Of a stretch of DNA of 64,000 nucleotides, positions 26,401-38,112 are shown one piece after another. Source of the DNA: Anisakis pegreffii (Eukaryota; Nematoda; Chromadorea; Rhabditida; Anisakidae); contig JAPYMA010001215.1 of NCBI GenBank assembly GCA_035041965.1, positions 62,001 through 126,000 on the forward strand. Reading direction: 5' to 3'. Each line of letters begins with the position of its first letter. Position 1 is the stretch's first letter. Made by a program: the position numbers and the translations under genes. The notes beneath the pieces were generated by a model. It saw only the letters and a list, made by a program, of their open reading frames with translations, made no database searches and was not told the origin of the DNA.

Positions 26401-29400
26401 TCGTCTTTTGGTGTTTCTTATTTCCATCAACCAGCTCTGATCATTGGCAGAAGTGGAACTGTTTCAAGCAGACGAGTTAATTTAATTTAGTTTGTTCGTT
26501 GAAGTAAAGTTAATTTTTGGAAATCGGAAGAGTTTTTTGACAGATTGTTGACTTTAACTTTGATTAGTGAGATTTCAGAGGAGCTGAGCTATTGGTTGAG
26601 GTGAGGGAACGAGAGGGACGTAAGAGTGAACGGCGTGTTCATTGCAACGTCAGCTGGATTGAGATGGTTGTCGCAGAGGAGGACAAGGAGATGCCTGCTT
26701 CGTGTGGTCCTAGTCCAAGATCTCACGAGGAAATCAAAAGGTTTCCTTTCTCTTGTTGATAATTTGTCTTCATCATACGAATAAAATGCTCACAATTAGT
26801 TAATATAACGTCAATGAAGCAATTTTGAATTATTGATAATATTCTTTATCCTATTGTAAGGTGTTTCAAATTGCAACTCGATTGTGTTACTGTGGAATGC
26901 TATTGAAATATGAAAGTAGTCAAAAGATTTAATTTATATGATTTCATTCGCATTTTCTCAAATAGCACTTTTCATTAAAATAACATTCGAAGGGTAATTC
27001 TGAATTTCGATGTCATAAGATGTATTATATGTCAGATCTGGATATTATCATCAAACCAGTGAGCGTTTCTTCCCGAAGTGGTTGGGTAATTATGAGACTG
27101 AACCGGATTACGGAAGACGTCCATCGTCGGCGCTAGACACCTCTAGCGATGTGCCTGTAACAGCGATTGACGAATCAACGATGGTCGAGAAGACTGTCGA
27201 AGTAAGTTTATTTTCTCGTATTTGACTAGTATTTTTTATTTCCCTTTCTATCAGTTTTAGTTATTTTGTTGATGATCTTGAGTCGGGAATAACAAAATTG
27301 AAAGATGTCAAACAAATTTGAAATTATCGACAGAAAATTTGAACTTTTCAAAAAAATTGATTTGAACGGTTGTTAATTAAGGTGCTAGAAAGTATTCGCG
27401 TGACAGCAATGCATCTGCTTCAATTGGTGAATAATCCCGAGTGGTTGTTTCGAATATCGAAAGGGCACGCTTACATCGCACACGTTCTTGAGAACGATAA
27501 ACGGCGTATCAAGGATATATTCAAAGAGGTTTGCAGTATCTTTTGACTCGCTTCTTGTTTAATTTATTCGTTTAACAATTGATTTTACTTTGTGAACATC
27601 TGTAGCATATGATTTCACTTCAACACTTACAGCGTTTATTGATGTCGGATTCTTGCGAGAAGTTAGAAGCACTTCGTAGTGAGTTGGCACTCCGCGATGA
27701 TTTTCAGTCGATTACCTCTTCAGAGGTGCTTTGGAACGAAGCGATTTGCGAATGGCGATCCATACATCCAGCATTCAAATTTCTTTATTGGTCATCATTT
27801 TTTCCAGTTTCAAATTTTAACTCTCATGTTTTAACCACTTGATATGTTATCTTCATTGCCATATGATAGGTTTTTTCTTGGAGTAATGGAAGCGTATCTG
27901 CTCTTTAGAGTTAATATATTTTCATACGATGATCGATTTAACCTTAATAGTATGGATTTGCAGTATATCGCATACGGTGACAGCGCAATCCGAGTTGGTC
28001 TGTTTCATTTTGATGCTTATCGTGCACCTGTCCAAACCTTCGTTACTCACCTTACCGTTCCCATTCATGGTATGTTTTTGTTTTTGAAATGTAATTTTTC
28101 CGCTGATAGCAGTTTGCCTCACTGATGAATTTTATTTCGCTTTTGCACTCGTAGTTTTGATCTGCTGAGTAATGCTTTTGAATTTCGGAAATTTAACGTA
28201 TTAGTTGTTGTGAATTCGTTTTGTGAAGTGGTGCCTTTCTTTCAGGTGTTTACGTGGGGTGCACTATGCATTCCTCGACCACCACAATTGTTCTGGATTA
28301 TAAACGCGTTCTATATCCAATTTATAATCATATTCCAATTGCTGTTTCGAAATGGAATGGTGCCCACTTGGTCTGTGTCGAGAAAATCGAGTGAGGAAGA
28401 GAATAATCCACTGTCGTGGACAGCGTGAGTTGGTTTAATTTGATTTGATGTCACACAGATTTCATCTCCTCACAGAGGAAGTTTGAATGTATTTGAAAGC
28501 ACTGAAAAAGATTTTGCTTATGATAAAAGTGAACCAAGAATTTTTGTTTGGAAATTAACGTTTTGACGGGACATTGTTTGTTGTTGTATGTTTTGAAGTG
28601 ATTCGCGTAATTTTTATTGTAATTGACTTCAGTGATGTTTGTTTGTGAAGAGATTGTTTGCATTTTTGTTTAAGATTACTCGGTATGGATTTGTCATCGA
28701 ATGGAACATTTTGGGACGTTGCTTTGGTGTCGATGTTGTTTTTGCATCGGTACAAATTGTTGAGACTCGGGATGTGGGCCGATAATGACAATATTAGGGA
28801 ACAGCAGTCGACAACGAGGAGTATTTTTGACAACGAAATTTGTGACCAGTCAATCGATCAGCACTCCTCTACGCATACCTCGGATTCAACTGTGATTGTT
28901 TATTTATTTATTTATTTATTCTGGCTTCATATCGTTTTTTTTTTAATGACTTTTTCGATCGAATGGAAACTCTTTTTTTCGTTGATTAGTTGAGTGGTTT
29001 CGTCAAATCGAGAAATTGTTTTGTTGGATATTATGCCAGAAAATTGTTATGGTTTGATGAAATATTAGTGTTGTTCATTTGTTTTCGTAATCATTCTTAG
29101 AGGCGAATTAGTGAGGTTGAGGTTTTTTTATTGGGCAATACCCGGATTATTTTAGTTAAACCCTTCCCTCATTGGTGATCGTGAATCAGAGTGTGAAAAC
29201 TTTCAGCACGTTTGGTCTTGTGGTAAATTTATGACCGCACTGTTAGCTAAAAAGCCGCCTTCTTCAATGGATTGGTATCCATGGATGGTGGGATGTGACG
29301 CGTTGTGTTTGATACTCATCTCGATGTTTTACTCGATGATCGGTCAAGGTGGTTCCGGGAATGTACTTCTGGACGTTCAGGTTCGTGGTGTTCTCATTAT

Positions 29401-32400
29401 TGTATTTAATTTAATGGTTATTAGGTGAACGGTACAAACCGAATATAAATATTATTCAGGCGTCACGTTTGCCACGATGGTTCGCCTATACACTCCCGGT
29501 CGTGTTTCTGATAATGATTGTCGATCGATGGTTATATCTATCGAAACGAATTCTGTTTCGACTAATGTTTTATTTATCACTTGTTTTTCTGCTCCATATA
29601 GTGATCTTCTTCTTTGTTCCTTCCATTACAGGTGGGAAATTGTTGAAGTCTTTAAATGTTGTTCTTCTAAGTTTTGTTTACTGTCACAAGTTGATCGATT
29701 ATAGAAAGATGTATTTGTGATCGTTTCGTTGGACTTTTACTCGTTTTCTAATATTCATTTATGTAATGCGTAAGGAATTGAATGAGTATTTGTTGATTTT
29801 TGGTGAATGCCTCGTCAGTATAGGTGACTGTTTATGATATATATCTGAATTCGGGTTTGAGACATTTTTTCAAAAAATTGTTCATTTAGGACGTTCGGTA
29901 ACGTGGAATGGTGCAGCTATAGCGTTGTATATAATCAAATGTGCATATCTGCTGATGACTGCATGGCATATGCGCAATGGATATCCGTCCGTAGTTAATC
30001 AGAATATATTGGCGAAGAATTATGGTCTTGCGAGGTTGTTGGTGCTGAAAATGTATGTCAGTCGATCTTTTGATTCACTTACTTGTTATTCTTTATGCGA
30101 TTTTCGTAAATTTATTAACATATCGAAATAATTAACGACAAATTTAAGATATTTGAACATTCCGTTCTTGTTTGAACTACGAACTGCAATGGATTGGACA
30201 TTCACGTCCACATCGCTAACGATGGGTGATTTCATTCGAATGGAGAACTATTTCAATGAGGTGGTACAACAGAACTGCTGGATACAGTTCGATCACTGGT
30301 TTGATAATGTAATCTTTTATCTTATTGCTGTCAACTTTTGTTTCATTGCTTTATGTGAAGAAGTGTTTAATTTACACTTTTCCATTCACCAATTTTGTTT
30401 TATAAGTTCAACCTTATAGCAGAATGGCTCATTGTATCATCGGAAATCAACGTTCTGAGAAGTTCTTCTCATATGAAAATGAATGTGTTCGATACATTTT
30501 AAATGCACTTTCAGTATTTCGCCACTCGTAAAGGTCGTCCAACGCCAACATCAGGGAAATTCTTCAAAGGAGTGTTATCGGTGATAGCGATTATCATCAT
30601 AATTTTAGCACCAATCCTTTTGTTCGCCTTTCTGAACAGTTTTGGTACGAAAGCACCACCGGAACGATTGAAGGTCGTTCTGTCCATTCAAGGATACCCG
30701 GTATGAATTGCTTTCTGAATTGTTTTGGTAAAGTCATTTTTCAGTTTTGCTAGAGTCATTTATTAGTTCTCGGTTTGTTTCGGCAAGCTTCCCATCTCAC
30801 TGCCTTTTTCGTCGTTCAATTCAGTGTTGATATAGTCACTGCGTAGCTCTATTTAAAAAAACGGAACCTGAAGGAGGTTCATTGCAAGTAGTATTCGATT
30901 CTCGTGCGCAAATCACTCACCCCATACTGATTCCGGTGATCATTTTCGTTATTTGAAGTTAATCTGATGAAATTTAATCGCCACTGATTGCTATCCTCAG
31001 AAATGTGCGTACAATTTATAATTTAAACCCTAAACAAATTTTGTTAACTTCACTCAGTGAAGCAAATAAAAGTTGATGTGTTAAATGCAATAGTGTGAAC
31101 GTCTTGAAGGCACTCTACGAAATGGAAGTGCTACACGATGAAATGCCACACATAACTGAATCGGAAATGCAGCAATTGTGGCATAATCTATCGCTGAAAG
31201 ACGACAACGACGTACGTCGAAGTGCGTATTCGTTCTTGGGTGAGTACTCGAACACGGATATTTTTGCGGTACACCTCGAGGACGATTCGCTCAAAGATTG
31301 GTTGATCTCAGAACCTGCTAAAAAACGACTTGTCAAAAGTTTGACTGCACAAAAGGTTATTGTCTTGTCACCATCTGAAAACAGATCTAATTTTTGATTG
31401 ATGAGTTGCAAACTTAAGCACAAATGTTCATTCATTCTGTGCTCTGTTGGCATGAACTGTTGAAATAGGCGGAATATATTATTTTTCTTCTTTGTCTTTT
31501 ATAATCGAAGTACCTCTAAAGTGTTGTTCATTACAAAGCAGTGATATAATGAATCAAAGTTATATATGTGATAAAAATTATAGAAATAAACTATAAAAGC
31601 AACAGTGCTATGAATTGATATAAGATTATAAAAGCAGTCAGAAAGCAGTGATATAATTTATAGAAATTTGATCCCTGTGTCGTCGGTTGTTATCAAATAG
31701 AGCATGAGATGGAGTTGAATTGATAACATAAATGAATTTTTGCAGTCAGTACGATTGATATTCGATATTGAACTGGAACGCGAGCACGGGAGTGCTCAAC
31801 GACAACATCGATACACCTTATATAGTAACTTGAGTCCATCAAACAGCAAATCGTTCGTGTCACTGCTCGAAGGAGGCGTTCAATCGATCAATGTCACAAT
31901 CCCTCTACCAAGATTCCTTCTCGCACCTCCACTCGGTGACCTCGCTTTTGCGAACGCTATCAATATGGCACTGGAAAAGTCGAACACAACGGCCACATGC
32001 GAATTCAAGCAAACTTACTGGCATGTGAAGTTAGTTGCTTTGTTTTTCATAATTCGATTCGATTCAGTTTGATTCGACTCATTGATTAATTGAGCACTAT
32101 TCCGTGTTCCACATCTTTCAATATTAGTGATGCTCTCGAAAATCTGCATTCAGAGTGCATCTGCGCATTTAGATTTGATTTCAATTATGCGAAAGGAATA
32201 TGAAAAACGAAATTTTGAGTAATTGAATCGTCTTCGTGTAATTTTGATGTGTGAAAATATCAAAATAATGAATGCATTTTTCATCGAGCAATGAGAGTTT
32301 TCTGCATGAGCTGACAAAATTTTTCTAACTCGCTATTTTTTTGCAAATGATCCACCGAATTTCTTGCGAAGTTTATGCTGAATGCAAAGGTTTTCTCTAG

Positions 32401-32907
32401 CCATATACATGCCAAAAATATGAATTAAAGATTGCACGAACCGTTGGTAATATTTGTGGATCGAGTGATACCATCGTGGATAAGTACGCTAATTGGTTCC
32501 GGTGGTATGGTGGCTATGTACGTGGCTGTTGTTTTAGTGGTTGGGCGATTTGTACGAGTCATCGTTCGCACTCCACTTAACAATGCAAAGGTTTTCGTCT
32601 TGTCTTGTTTTCATTTTTTTCTAACTCAATATTTTTTGCAAATAATCTGTCGAATTTATTGCGAATTGCGAGTTTTATGCTGAATTGCAGTGGCCGAGAT
32701 ATCTGTATTAATTTGTTTCTATTGTAGATCGAAAATCTACCGAACGCTGACAATCTTCTTCGACTTTTCCAAGACATTTATGTGGTTCGTGAGAAGAGAC
32801 ATTTCTATCTGGAGTCGAGACTGTATGGCAAACTACTGTTTATTGTACGATCGCCGGATACGGTGATCAGGTGGTCACGTTATCGTGTGAAGATGAAGGA
32901 CGATTGA
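20413..32907 (+). CDS. pezo-1: PIEZO mechanosensitive ion channel
   Basis: PIEZO proteins are trimeric plasma-membrane cation channels opened by membrane tension. 31 joined exons keep one frame to TGA at 32905-32907 and give about 1,786 residues. Exons: 20413-20672, 20902-21033, 21367-21613, 21891-21989, 22327-22477, 22649-22811, 22936-23117, 23338-23504, 23767-23871, 24170-24229, 24505-24696, 24872-25027, 25190-25278, 25594-25840, 26049-26272, 26579-26740, 27036-27201, 27382-27528, 27606-27790, 27964-28069, 28246-28424, 28675-28891, 29207-29380, 29460-29631, 29890-30052, 30149-30308, 30515-30700, 31110-31355, 31746-32029, 32431-32590, 32728-32907. Diagnostic blocks include SELVCFILML...PFMVFTWGALCIPRP, the anchor block PFLFELRTAMDW, the extracellular cap in exons 28-29 and a C-terminus with LFQDIYVVRE and SPDTVIRWSR. 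Most exons encode hydrophobic blade helices. The product is several hundred residues shorter than typical PIEZOs (about 2,400-2,500), and the first exon may be missing. Confidence 0.92.
32321..32690 (+). repeat. Duplicated segment in the last two PIEZO introns
   Basis: About 75 bases at 32321-32397 and about 76 bases at 32615-32690 are similar (shared blocks such as TTTTTCTAACTC, TTTGCAAAT and TTTATGCTGAAT). The first copy also ends in AATGCAAAGGTTTTC, identical to the 3' end and donor of exon 30 at 32582-32596. This looks like a partial tandem duplication across an exon-intron border, after which one copy decayed. Confidence 0.6.
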
Positions 32908-35900
32908 ACTAAACATAATAATATTCGTTCATAATTGCGTGTTCTTAGCAGCATATTATGCCAGTTTTCATTGTTTTCATTGATTGATCTGGCAATGAGT
33001 AGTTTTTCATTTTCCACTTTCTTTCTTTGTTTTTTCTTCCTTTTTGCATAATTGCTTATGCATGAAGTGACAAATTTTTGTATGTAGAAAGAAAAAACTA
33101 TGCAAATTGCAAGTCCCAGTTCAGAAAAATATGCATTTTGTCCTCGGAACAATTTGCTTGATAACTTCAAAAGTTTGTTGGGTGGGTTTTTTCCAGTTTG
33201 CGCGTCGCTTTTCACAAATTGTGATTCTCGAAATTTCCTTGGCATCATCCTCCGAATTTGACAAAAAACAGCTTCAGTGGAAGTTCGTCAAGAGCAATTT
33301 AACTGAAAGGTCTTGCCATCTGCACTTAGGCACCTTATGCAGAAAGCACTTTGGTGCATTGAGCTTGCAAACTGACATCGTTCGAGCATCTTTTCATGTA
33401 GATTCGTTTAAAGACAAGTGGACAAGGATTGAGTCGTAGAAATGACGAAACTCGCAAACTATGGCACTTCACGAGAAAAACACATTGTCCAGCAGATAGC
33501 ACCTTTCAAATAGCTTATTTCGAGAGAAATTTTGCATACATTGTTTCTGCGGATCAAAAAGCATGTTTTCACTGAATTGGGGCCGTAGAAAGTTCAAAAC
33601 TGGAAAAGATTTGTCACGTTAATGTGTATAGATGAAGTGTTGATGAATTCTGAATTCAGTCGGGTTCACTGTACGAGATTTTAAGCGCTCTACGCGTTTT
33701 AGTATGATCTTTTTGTTTATTTGCCAGTAACGAAATGATCATCAATTTTTTCATTCTGTGTGTCGCTGGTAATCGGTTCAGTAACTGTGATGCCCTCGAA
33801 GAGGATTACGATCGGAGAATGAGGGTAATTTCGGCTTATAAGCTGAAATAGCCTTACGTTCTCTGTCAGATGATCATTTCACTTTTGTTGTCATCGTTGT
33901 TATTGTTGCTGTTGCTGTCAGCATCCGTCCTTCCGTTGTTCCGCCCTGATTTCATCAACGTTTGCCATATTCTGAGATTCATATTTATGAAAATGAGAGC
34001 GCTTTCCATCTCAAACTAATTTCATCGTTTTAGCAGTAGCAAGCAATGAATCGAGCGGCATTTACTCTTAATCAATCAAAAAAATGAGGATCAGAGGGAT
34101 GCAAAAGCAAGCGATCTTGCTAAATCATAACTGTTGTTTGTTTATCGGTAATGAGTCTTTTGAGATGTGGAATGCATATGGCAATCGAGATGTTTCATAG
34201 CCTTTCAAGAGTTTATAGCAAAAGGCCAGATTCGTTTTTTTTTTTGTTTGTTTTGATTGTACATTTCAATGCTTTGTTGTTTGTGTTTTTTAAATGTTTA
34301 TTTTATAGTTAGTTTTTTGATTCGTTTGATTTTATTGTGACACACCAAGTCATTCGACAAGTGCATTTTGGATTGTGGAGCTATCGATATTATGATAATC
34401 GTTGGAATGTATTTCGGCATCAGCCGCATAGAGAAGTGAATCGGTGAACGGACGTACAAATGATTTGGTTATTTTCCGTGATTGTACTCACTTTTGAAGA
34501 TGTTCTCATCCGTATAATCTTAATTCCAGTTGTGTAATTGCTTCACTTAATCATTCATAAATCTCGAATGTTAGTTCATAATTTCTTCATTTCGGTCAGT
34601 AAATCAATCTGTCTGTCTGATTTTCTTTAAAGTGAACGTGGTTCGCTCCATGGTGATCTGACTTTGTTGGAATTTGTTAGATCCGCTAATCTATATTGAT
34701 AGAGTTGTCTGTCATTGTGTTGAAGCTTCATGAAATGAATTTATAAAATTTGTACTGCACAACACCAAATGTTCTCAATGAGATTCTTAAATGACCATTG
34801 CTATTACTCCTTGATCGCATTCTTCAATTTCATGTAAAATCTCTAAGATTATCACCATTACAGTATTTCTCTCGTATTTCTTCCATTCCTCAACTTTTCA
34901 TTTCATTTCAGCGTTTCTCGATGTTTCACTCATAATATTGAATTTTCAACGAAGTGGATATCACATTATTATTTTGTATATTTTATAATTCTTGTAAAGT
35001 TGATACAAAGCGATACGATAGATATGATTCTATTCCAGATTTATGCATAATAAATATGCCTTCTAAATGTGACAACTCTTTTGCACTAAACTACATCAAA
35101 TGTTTCAATGAGATTCGCAAACACTATGAATTCGTTGTGTTGATTGTTAAAACTTCATTTGACTTTCAACTTCACACCTGAACCGCTAGTTGTTGAGGCG
35201 CTAAACCAAATTTTCACCATACAGTCAGCAAAGTCTTGCGTACAGTACCGCATAATCCTGATTATCCGGGTGTGGCCGGCGCTCAAATATCTCACTCAAC
35301 CATCTTCACCAGGGTCCTACGTAGGGATTTTGCTACAGTACTGCGGGAAAGTCATTGATATTTGAATTTCCGGAGATGCAATAGTTCAGTTTGCTCATTT
35401 TCCCAGAGTTTGGTACTAGATAGGGTTCTGAATTCGAGCGTGCTGTATTATGGAACTCAAATGATCTCGATTATTAATACGGGGTTCTTTAGACATATCC
35501 AAGGAAGTAATAATTTAACAATGGAGGAGGTTGTTAAATTGCGAACTCTACGAACTATTCCGGATGTGACGAATGCAAGTTCTGTCCTAAAATGTAGTAA
35601 CTGAGCTGAAATTGTTGAAGACATATTTCTAGTGGCTGCGGCATATGTGTTGTCTTGGTTTATAGTAGGAGAGTAGGTTCACTTAATTGTTGGGGTGTGG
35701 AAGAGAGGAGTGTGTTGGTGGGTGCTTGGGCAGCTAGACCAGGACATTAGTTGTTAGTATGGAACTAATACATGGCTTTTGAGTCGTTTCTTGCTTATAT
35801 TTAAATAATCAGTATCAGATTTGGTGAAGATTCGCGCGGATTTTAGCCGCTCACATCATGATATGAATCGTGATCCAACTTCATTTGAGGTCATTTGTGG

Positions 35901-36012
35901 ATGTGTGTCTGTATGTCATTACGACGGATATTACCAAATATGGCTATGTGTTTTAGTCAGTTGATTTGATCTCCTTCAGGTGGGTGATCCTAAATTGGTG
36001 TAAGTGAAAAAA
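32908..36012. other. Gene-poor interval between PIEZO and rps-4
   Basis: Overlapping frames of 110-122 codons on opposite strands around 32880-33440 have no splice partners or recognisable family. A frame at 34954-35181 begins with a hydrophobic stretch and has several cysteines, so a small secreted protein cannot be excluded, but support is weak. A possible transposon end lies at 35241-35285. The last 100 bases should carry the rps-4 5' UTR. Confidence 0.45.
35241..35350. mobile_element. Possible pogo/Tigger-like DNA transposon remnant
   Basis: At 35241 a TA is followed by CAGTACCGCATAATCC and then TGATTATCCGGG. The combination TA-CAGTA plus GATTATCCGG is the style of terminal repeat seen in pogo/Tigger-type elements. 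A related CTACAGTACTGCGGG occurs at 35333-35347, in the same rather than inverted orientation. No transposase and no clean second terminal repeat are visible, so at best this is a decayed end. Local base composition is more GC-rich than the surroundings. Confidence 0.25.
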
Positions 36013-38018
36013 ATGGCTCGTGGACCGAAACGTCATTTGAAGCGTCTAGCGGCGCCGCATCATTGGATGCTTGATAAGCTTGGAGGTAATTGATTGTCGC
36101 AAATAATCGTGCTTTTTTAAATTTGTTCTGTTGAGCAAATTGTGTTAAACTTCGAATTTTTAGTAAAATGATTGCGTTAGCAACAGTTTTTGCAATCACT
36201 TTAGTTGAAGTGGGTAAACGGTTAATGATGAACACAATGGAATTACCGTTTGATCATACATGAAACTACTCTTCGCGGCTATATTATTCTGAAACCGTTT
36301 CCCTTTCCCCGTCTAAAATCACTTCCAAATTTGATAAGTTCTGGGGTCTTACTGGATGAAGGTCATGAAGAAAGGAATAACAGTGCTAATTTAGAAGTGT
36401 TGATTGATGGTGATAATTTTAGGTGTATTTGCGCCACGACCAACATGCGGACCACATAAATTGCGTGAATCTCTGCCATTGATTTTGTTCCTGCGTAATC
36501 GTCTGAAGTATGCGCTCACCTACAATGAAGCAAGAATGATTTGCAAACAACGTTTGATCAAGATCGATGGTAAAGTACGAACTGAAATGCGTTTCCCTGC
36601 CGGTTTCATGGGTAAGCAATTGATTGGGTTTTGTAATCAGTTTTATTGAAATATTTCAGAGTGCGGTTAATGATGAACACAATGGAATTACCGTTTGATC
36701 ATGCATGAAACTACTCTTCGCGGCTATATTATTCTGAAACCGTTTCCCTTCCCCGTTCAAACTTAATGTCAAATCTGATAAGTTTCTGAATAAGCGATGT
36801 TTCGCTTTTACAGATGTGATCACAATCGACAAGACGAACGAAACGTTCCGTCTGTTGTACGACGCGAAAGGTCGTTATGCTGTCCACCGTATCACTGAGG
36901 CAGAAGGTAGATTCAAGCTATGCAAGGTTGTCAAGAAATCAGTTGGACCGAAGGGAGTACCGTTCATCGTTACGCACGATGCACGCACTATCCGATATCC
37001 TGATCCCCATGCTAAGGTTCATTAAATCTCATTGATTTGATTGAATGAGGCTTTTGTTGGTCAGTGATGAAAACAATGGAATTACCGTTTGATTATACAT
37101 GAAACAATCAACGCGGCTGTTTTTTTTCTGAGACCATTTCATTTTAATTTTGCAAGTTGCTAACAATAATAATGAGGAATTGAGTTGAAGAGAATTGAGA
37201 TTGAAATGTTTCAGGTCAACGACACGATCGTGCTGGATATTGCTAGTGGCAAGTTCACCGACTTTGTGAAGTTCGATCAGGGAAATTTGTGTATGGTGAC
37301 AGGTGGTCGTAACATGGGTCGTGTTGGTGTTGTGGGACATCGTGAGAAGCATCCGGGTTCATTCGATATCGTTCACATTAAGGATGCTGCTGGACACACC
37401 TTTGCCACCCGGTGAGTGAAAAGGATTCGATGCAAGATGAGACACAATTCTGGAATGAGTGACAGCTTGATTTAGCTTGTGCTTTCGCTGGTAGCATCTG
37501 AATTTCTGAACTGAACGAAAAATCACTCAGTTTCGAAGAGGTGTCTCATATGGCAAAATCCTTTATTTGGTGGTGAAAATATGAGGGCCGGGGCCTAATG
37601 GCATAACCACCGGTCGAGGTTTGTTGTTTTTTGTGACGTATAAGTGACAACTAGAGAATGGTTATGGATATAGATCAAGTGTGGTGCTATCGGATGTCAC
37701 CATTCGATTTTTATATATTTTGGCTTTGAACAACTTCATTTCGATGACATTGTTGTGCTGGAGAAGCCACCAAGGTCTGGTAAACGTAGTATCCGTTGAG
37801 GTTTTAGTTGAGTTGATTATGATTTAGTGAATAGAGTTTCAGTTATGAAAATTTGGTTGGGTTTTGACGTGGACGCTTCACATTTCAGATTGAACAATGT
37901 GTTCATCATCGGTAAAGGCACAAAAGCATTGGTAAGTTTACCGGGTGCAACGAAGGGTGTAAGGTTGACAATTGCTGAAGAAAGAGATAAGAGATTGGCT
38001 CAGAAGAAGGCCACATAA
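36013..38018 (+). CDS. rps-4: Small-subunit ribosomal protein S4 (eS4)
   Basis: Five exons, 36013-36085, 36423-36611, 36814-37016, 37215-37411 and 37889-38018, give 263 residues, the usual length of eukaryotic RPS4. The start [15 protein letters not shown], the internal [14 protein letters not shown], the [12 protein letters not shown] loop and the C-terminal RLAQKKAT are family hallmarks. eS4 is a core 40S protein with S4 and KOW-type RNA-binding modules. All junctions keep frame, with TTTCAG/TTTTAG/TTTACAG acceptors. Introns 1, 2 and 3 each contain a C/D-box snoRNA; intron 4, the longest (477 bases), does not contain another obvious copy. Hosting snoRNAs in ribosomal protein introns is common in animals. 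Confidence 0.97.
36218..36298 (+). ncRNA. C/D-box snoRNA copy 1, rps-4 intron 1
   Basis: C box ATGATGA at 36225-36231, D box CTGA at 36289-36292, and a closing stem ACGGTT (36218-36223) with AACCGT (36293-36298). The internal guide TGGAATTACCGT lies directly before a D'-like TTGA at 36250-36253. The guide pairs with the universal 18S rRNA segment GCGGTAATTCCA (11 Watson-Crick pairs and one wobble). By the rule of five nucleotides upstream of D', the target is the U equivalent to human Um627, yeast Um578 and E. coli U531, guided by SNORD65/snR77 in those species. A second conserved element, CGCGGCT, is complementary to the adjacent AGCCGCG of the same rRNA loop. Confidence 0.85.
36664..36743 (+). 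ncRNA. C/D-box snoRNA copy 2, rps-4 intron 2
   Basis: Nearly identical to copy 1: C box ATGATGA at 36670-36676, guide TGGAATTACCGT, D'-like TTGA, D box CTGA at 36734-36737, and closing stem CGGTT/AACCG. Similarity continues past the snoRNA into the intron (CGTTTCCCTT and beyond), indicating a recent duplication of intron sequence, not only of the RNA. Confidence 0.83.
37057..37137 (+). ncRNA. C/D-box snoRNA copy 3, rps-4 intron 3
   Basis: Diverged copy: C box GTGATGA at 37064-37070, the same guide TGGAATTACCGT and D'-like TTGA, D box CTGA at 37128-37131. The closing stem is now TGGTC (37058-37062) with GACCA (37132-37136); both strands changed together relative to copies 1 and 2, which is a compensatory change and strong evidence of a folded, functional RNA. 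The CGCGGCTG element is kept. Confidence 0.82.
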
Positions 38019-38095
38019 AGTGTTTGTTAATGTTATTCATTATTCGTGTTTTTGAATGCACATTGTTTGTGTTGTTTGTTGATTGTTACATACAG

Positions 38096-38112
38096 AAATA
38101 AATAAATAAATG
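38096..38112 (+). terminator. Polyadenylation signal cluster of rps-4
   Basis: Overlapping AATAAA hexamers about 80 bases after the rps-4 stop codon, with no other gene between. Confidence 0.7.

Noticed and set aside
27844..28125. 93-codon plus-strand frame within the PIEZO gene
   Set aside because: The true frame here is the one giving SELVCFILML between 27964 and 28069, which matches PIEZO and keeps phase on both sides.
32880..33439. Overlapping 122-codon (-) and 110-codon (+) open frames just after the PIEZO gene
   Set aside because: They overlap each other on opposite strands, show no domain or splice partner, and lie where the PIEZO 3' UTR is expected.
37412..37888. Possible H/ACA-type RNA in the long last intron of rps-4
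   Set aside because: An ACTAGAGAA hinge-like motif and a downstream ACA exist, but I could not find two convincing hairpins, so no RNA was called.
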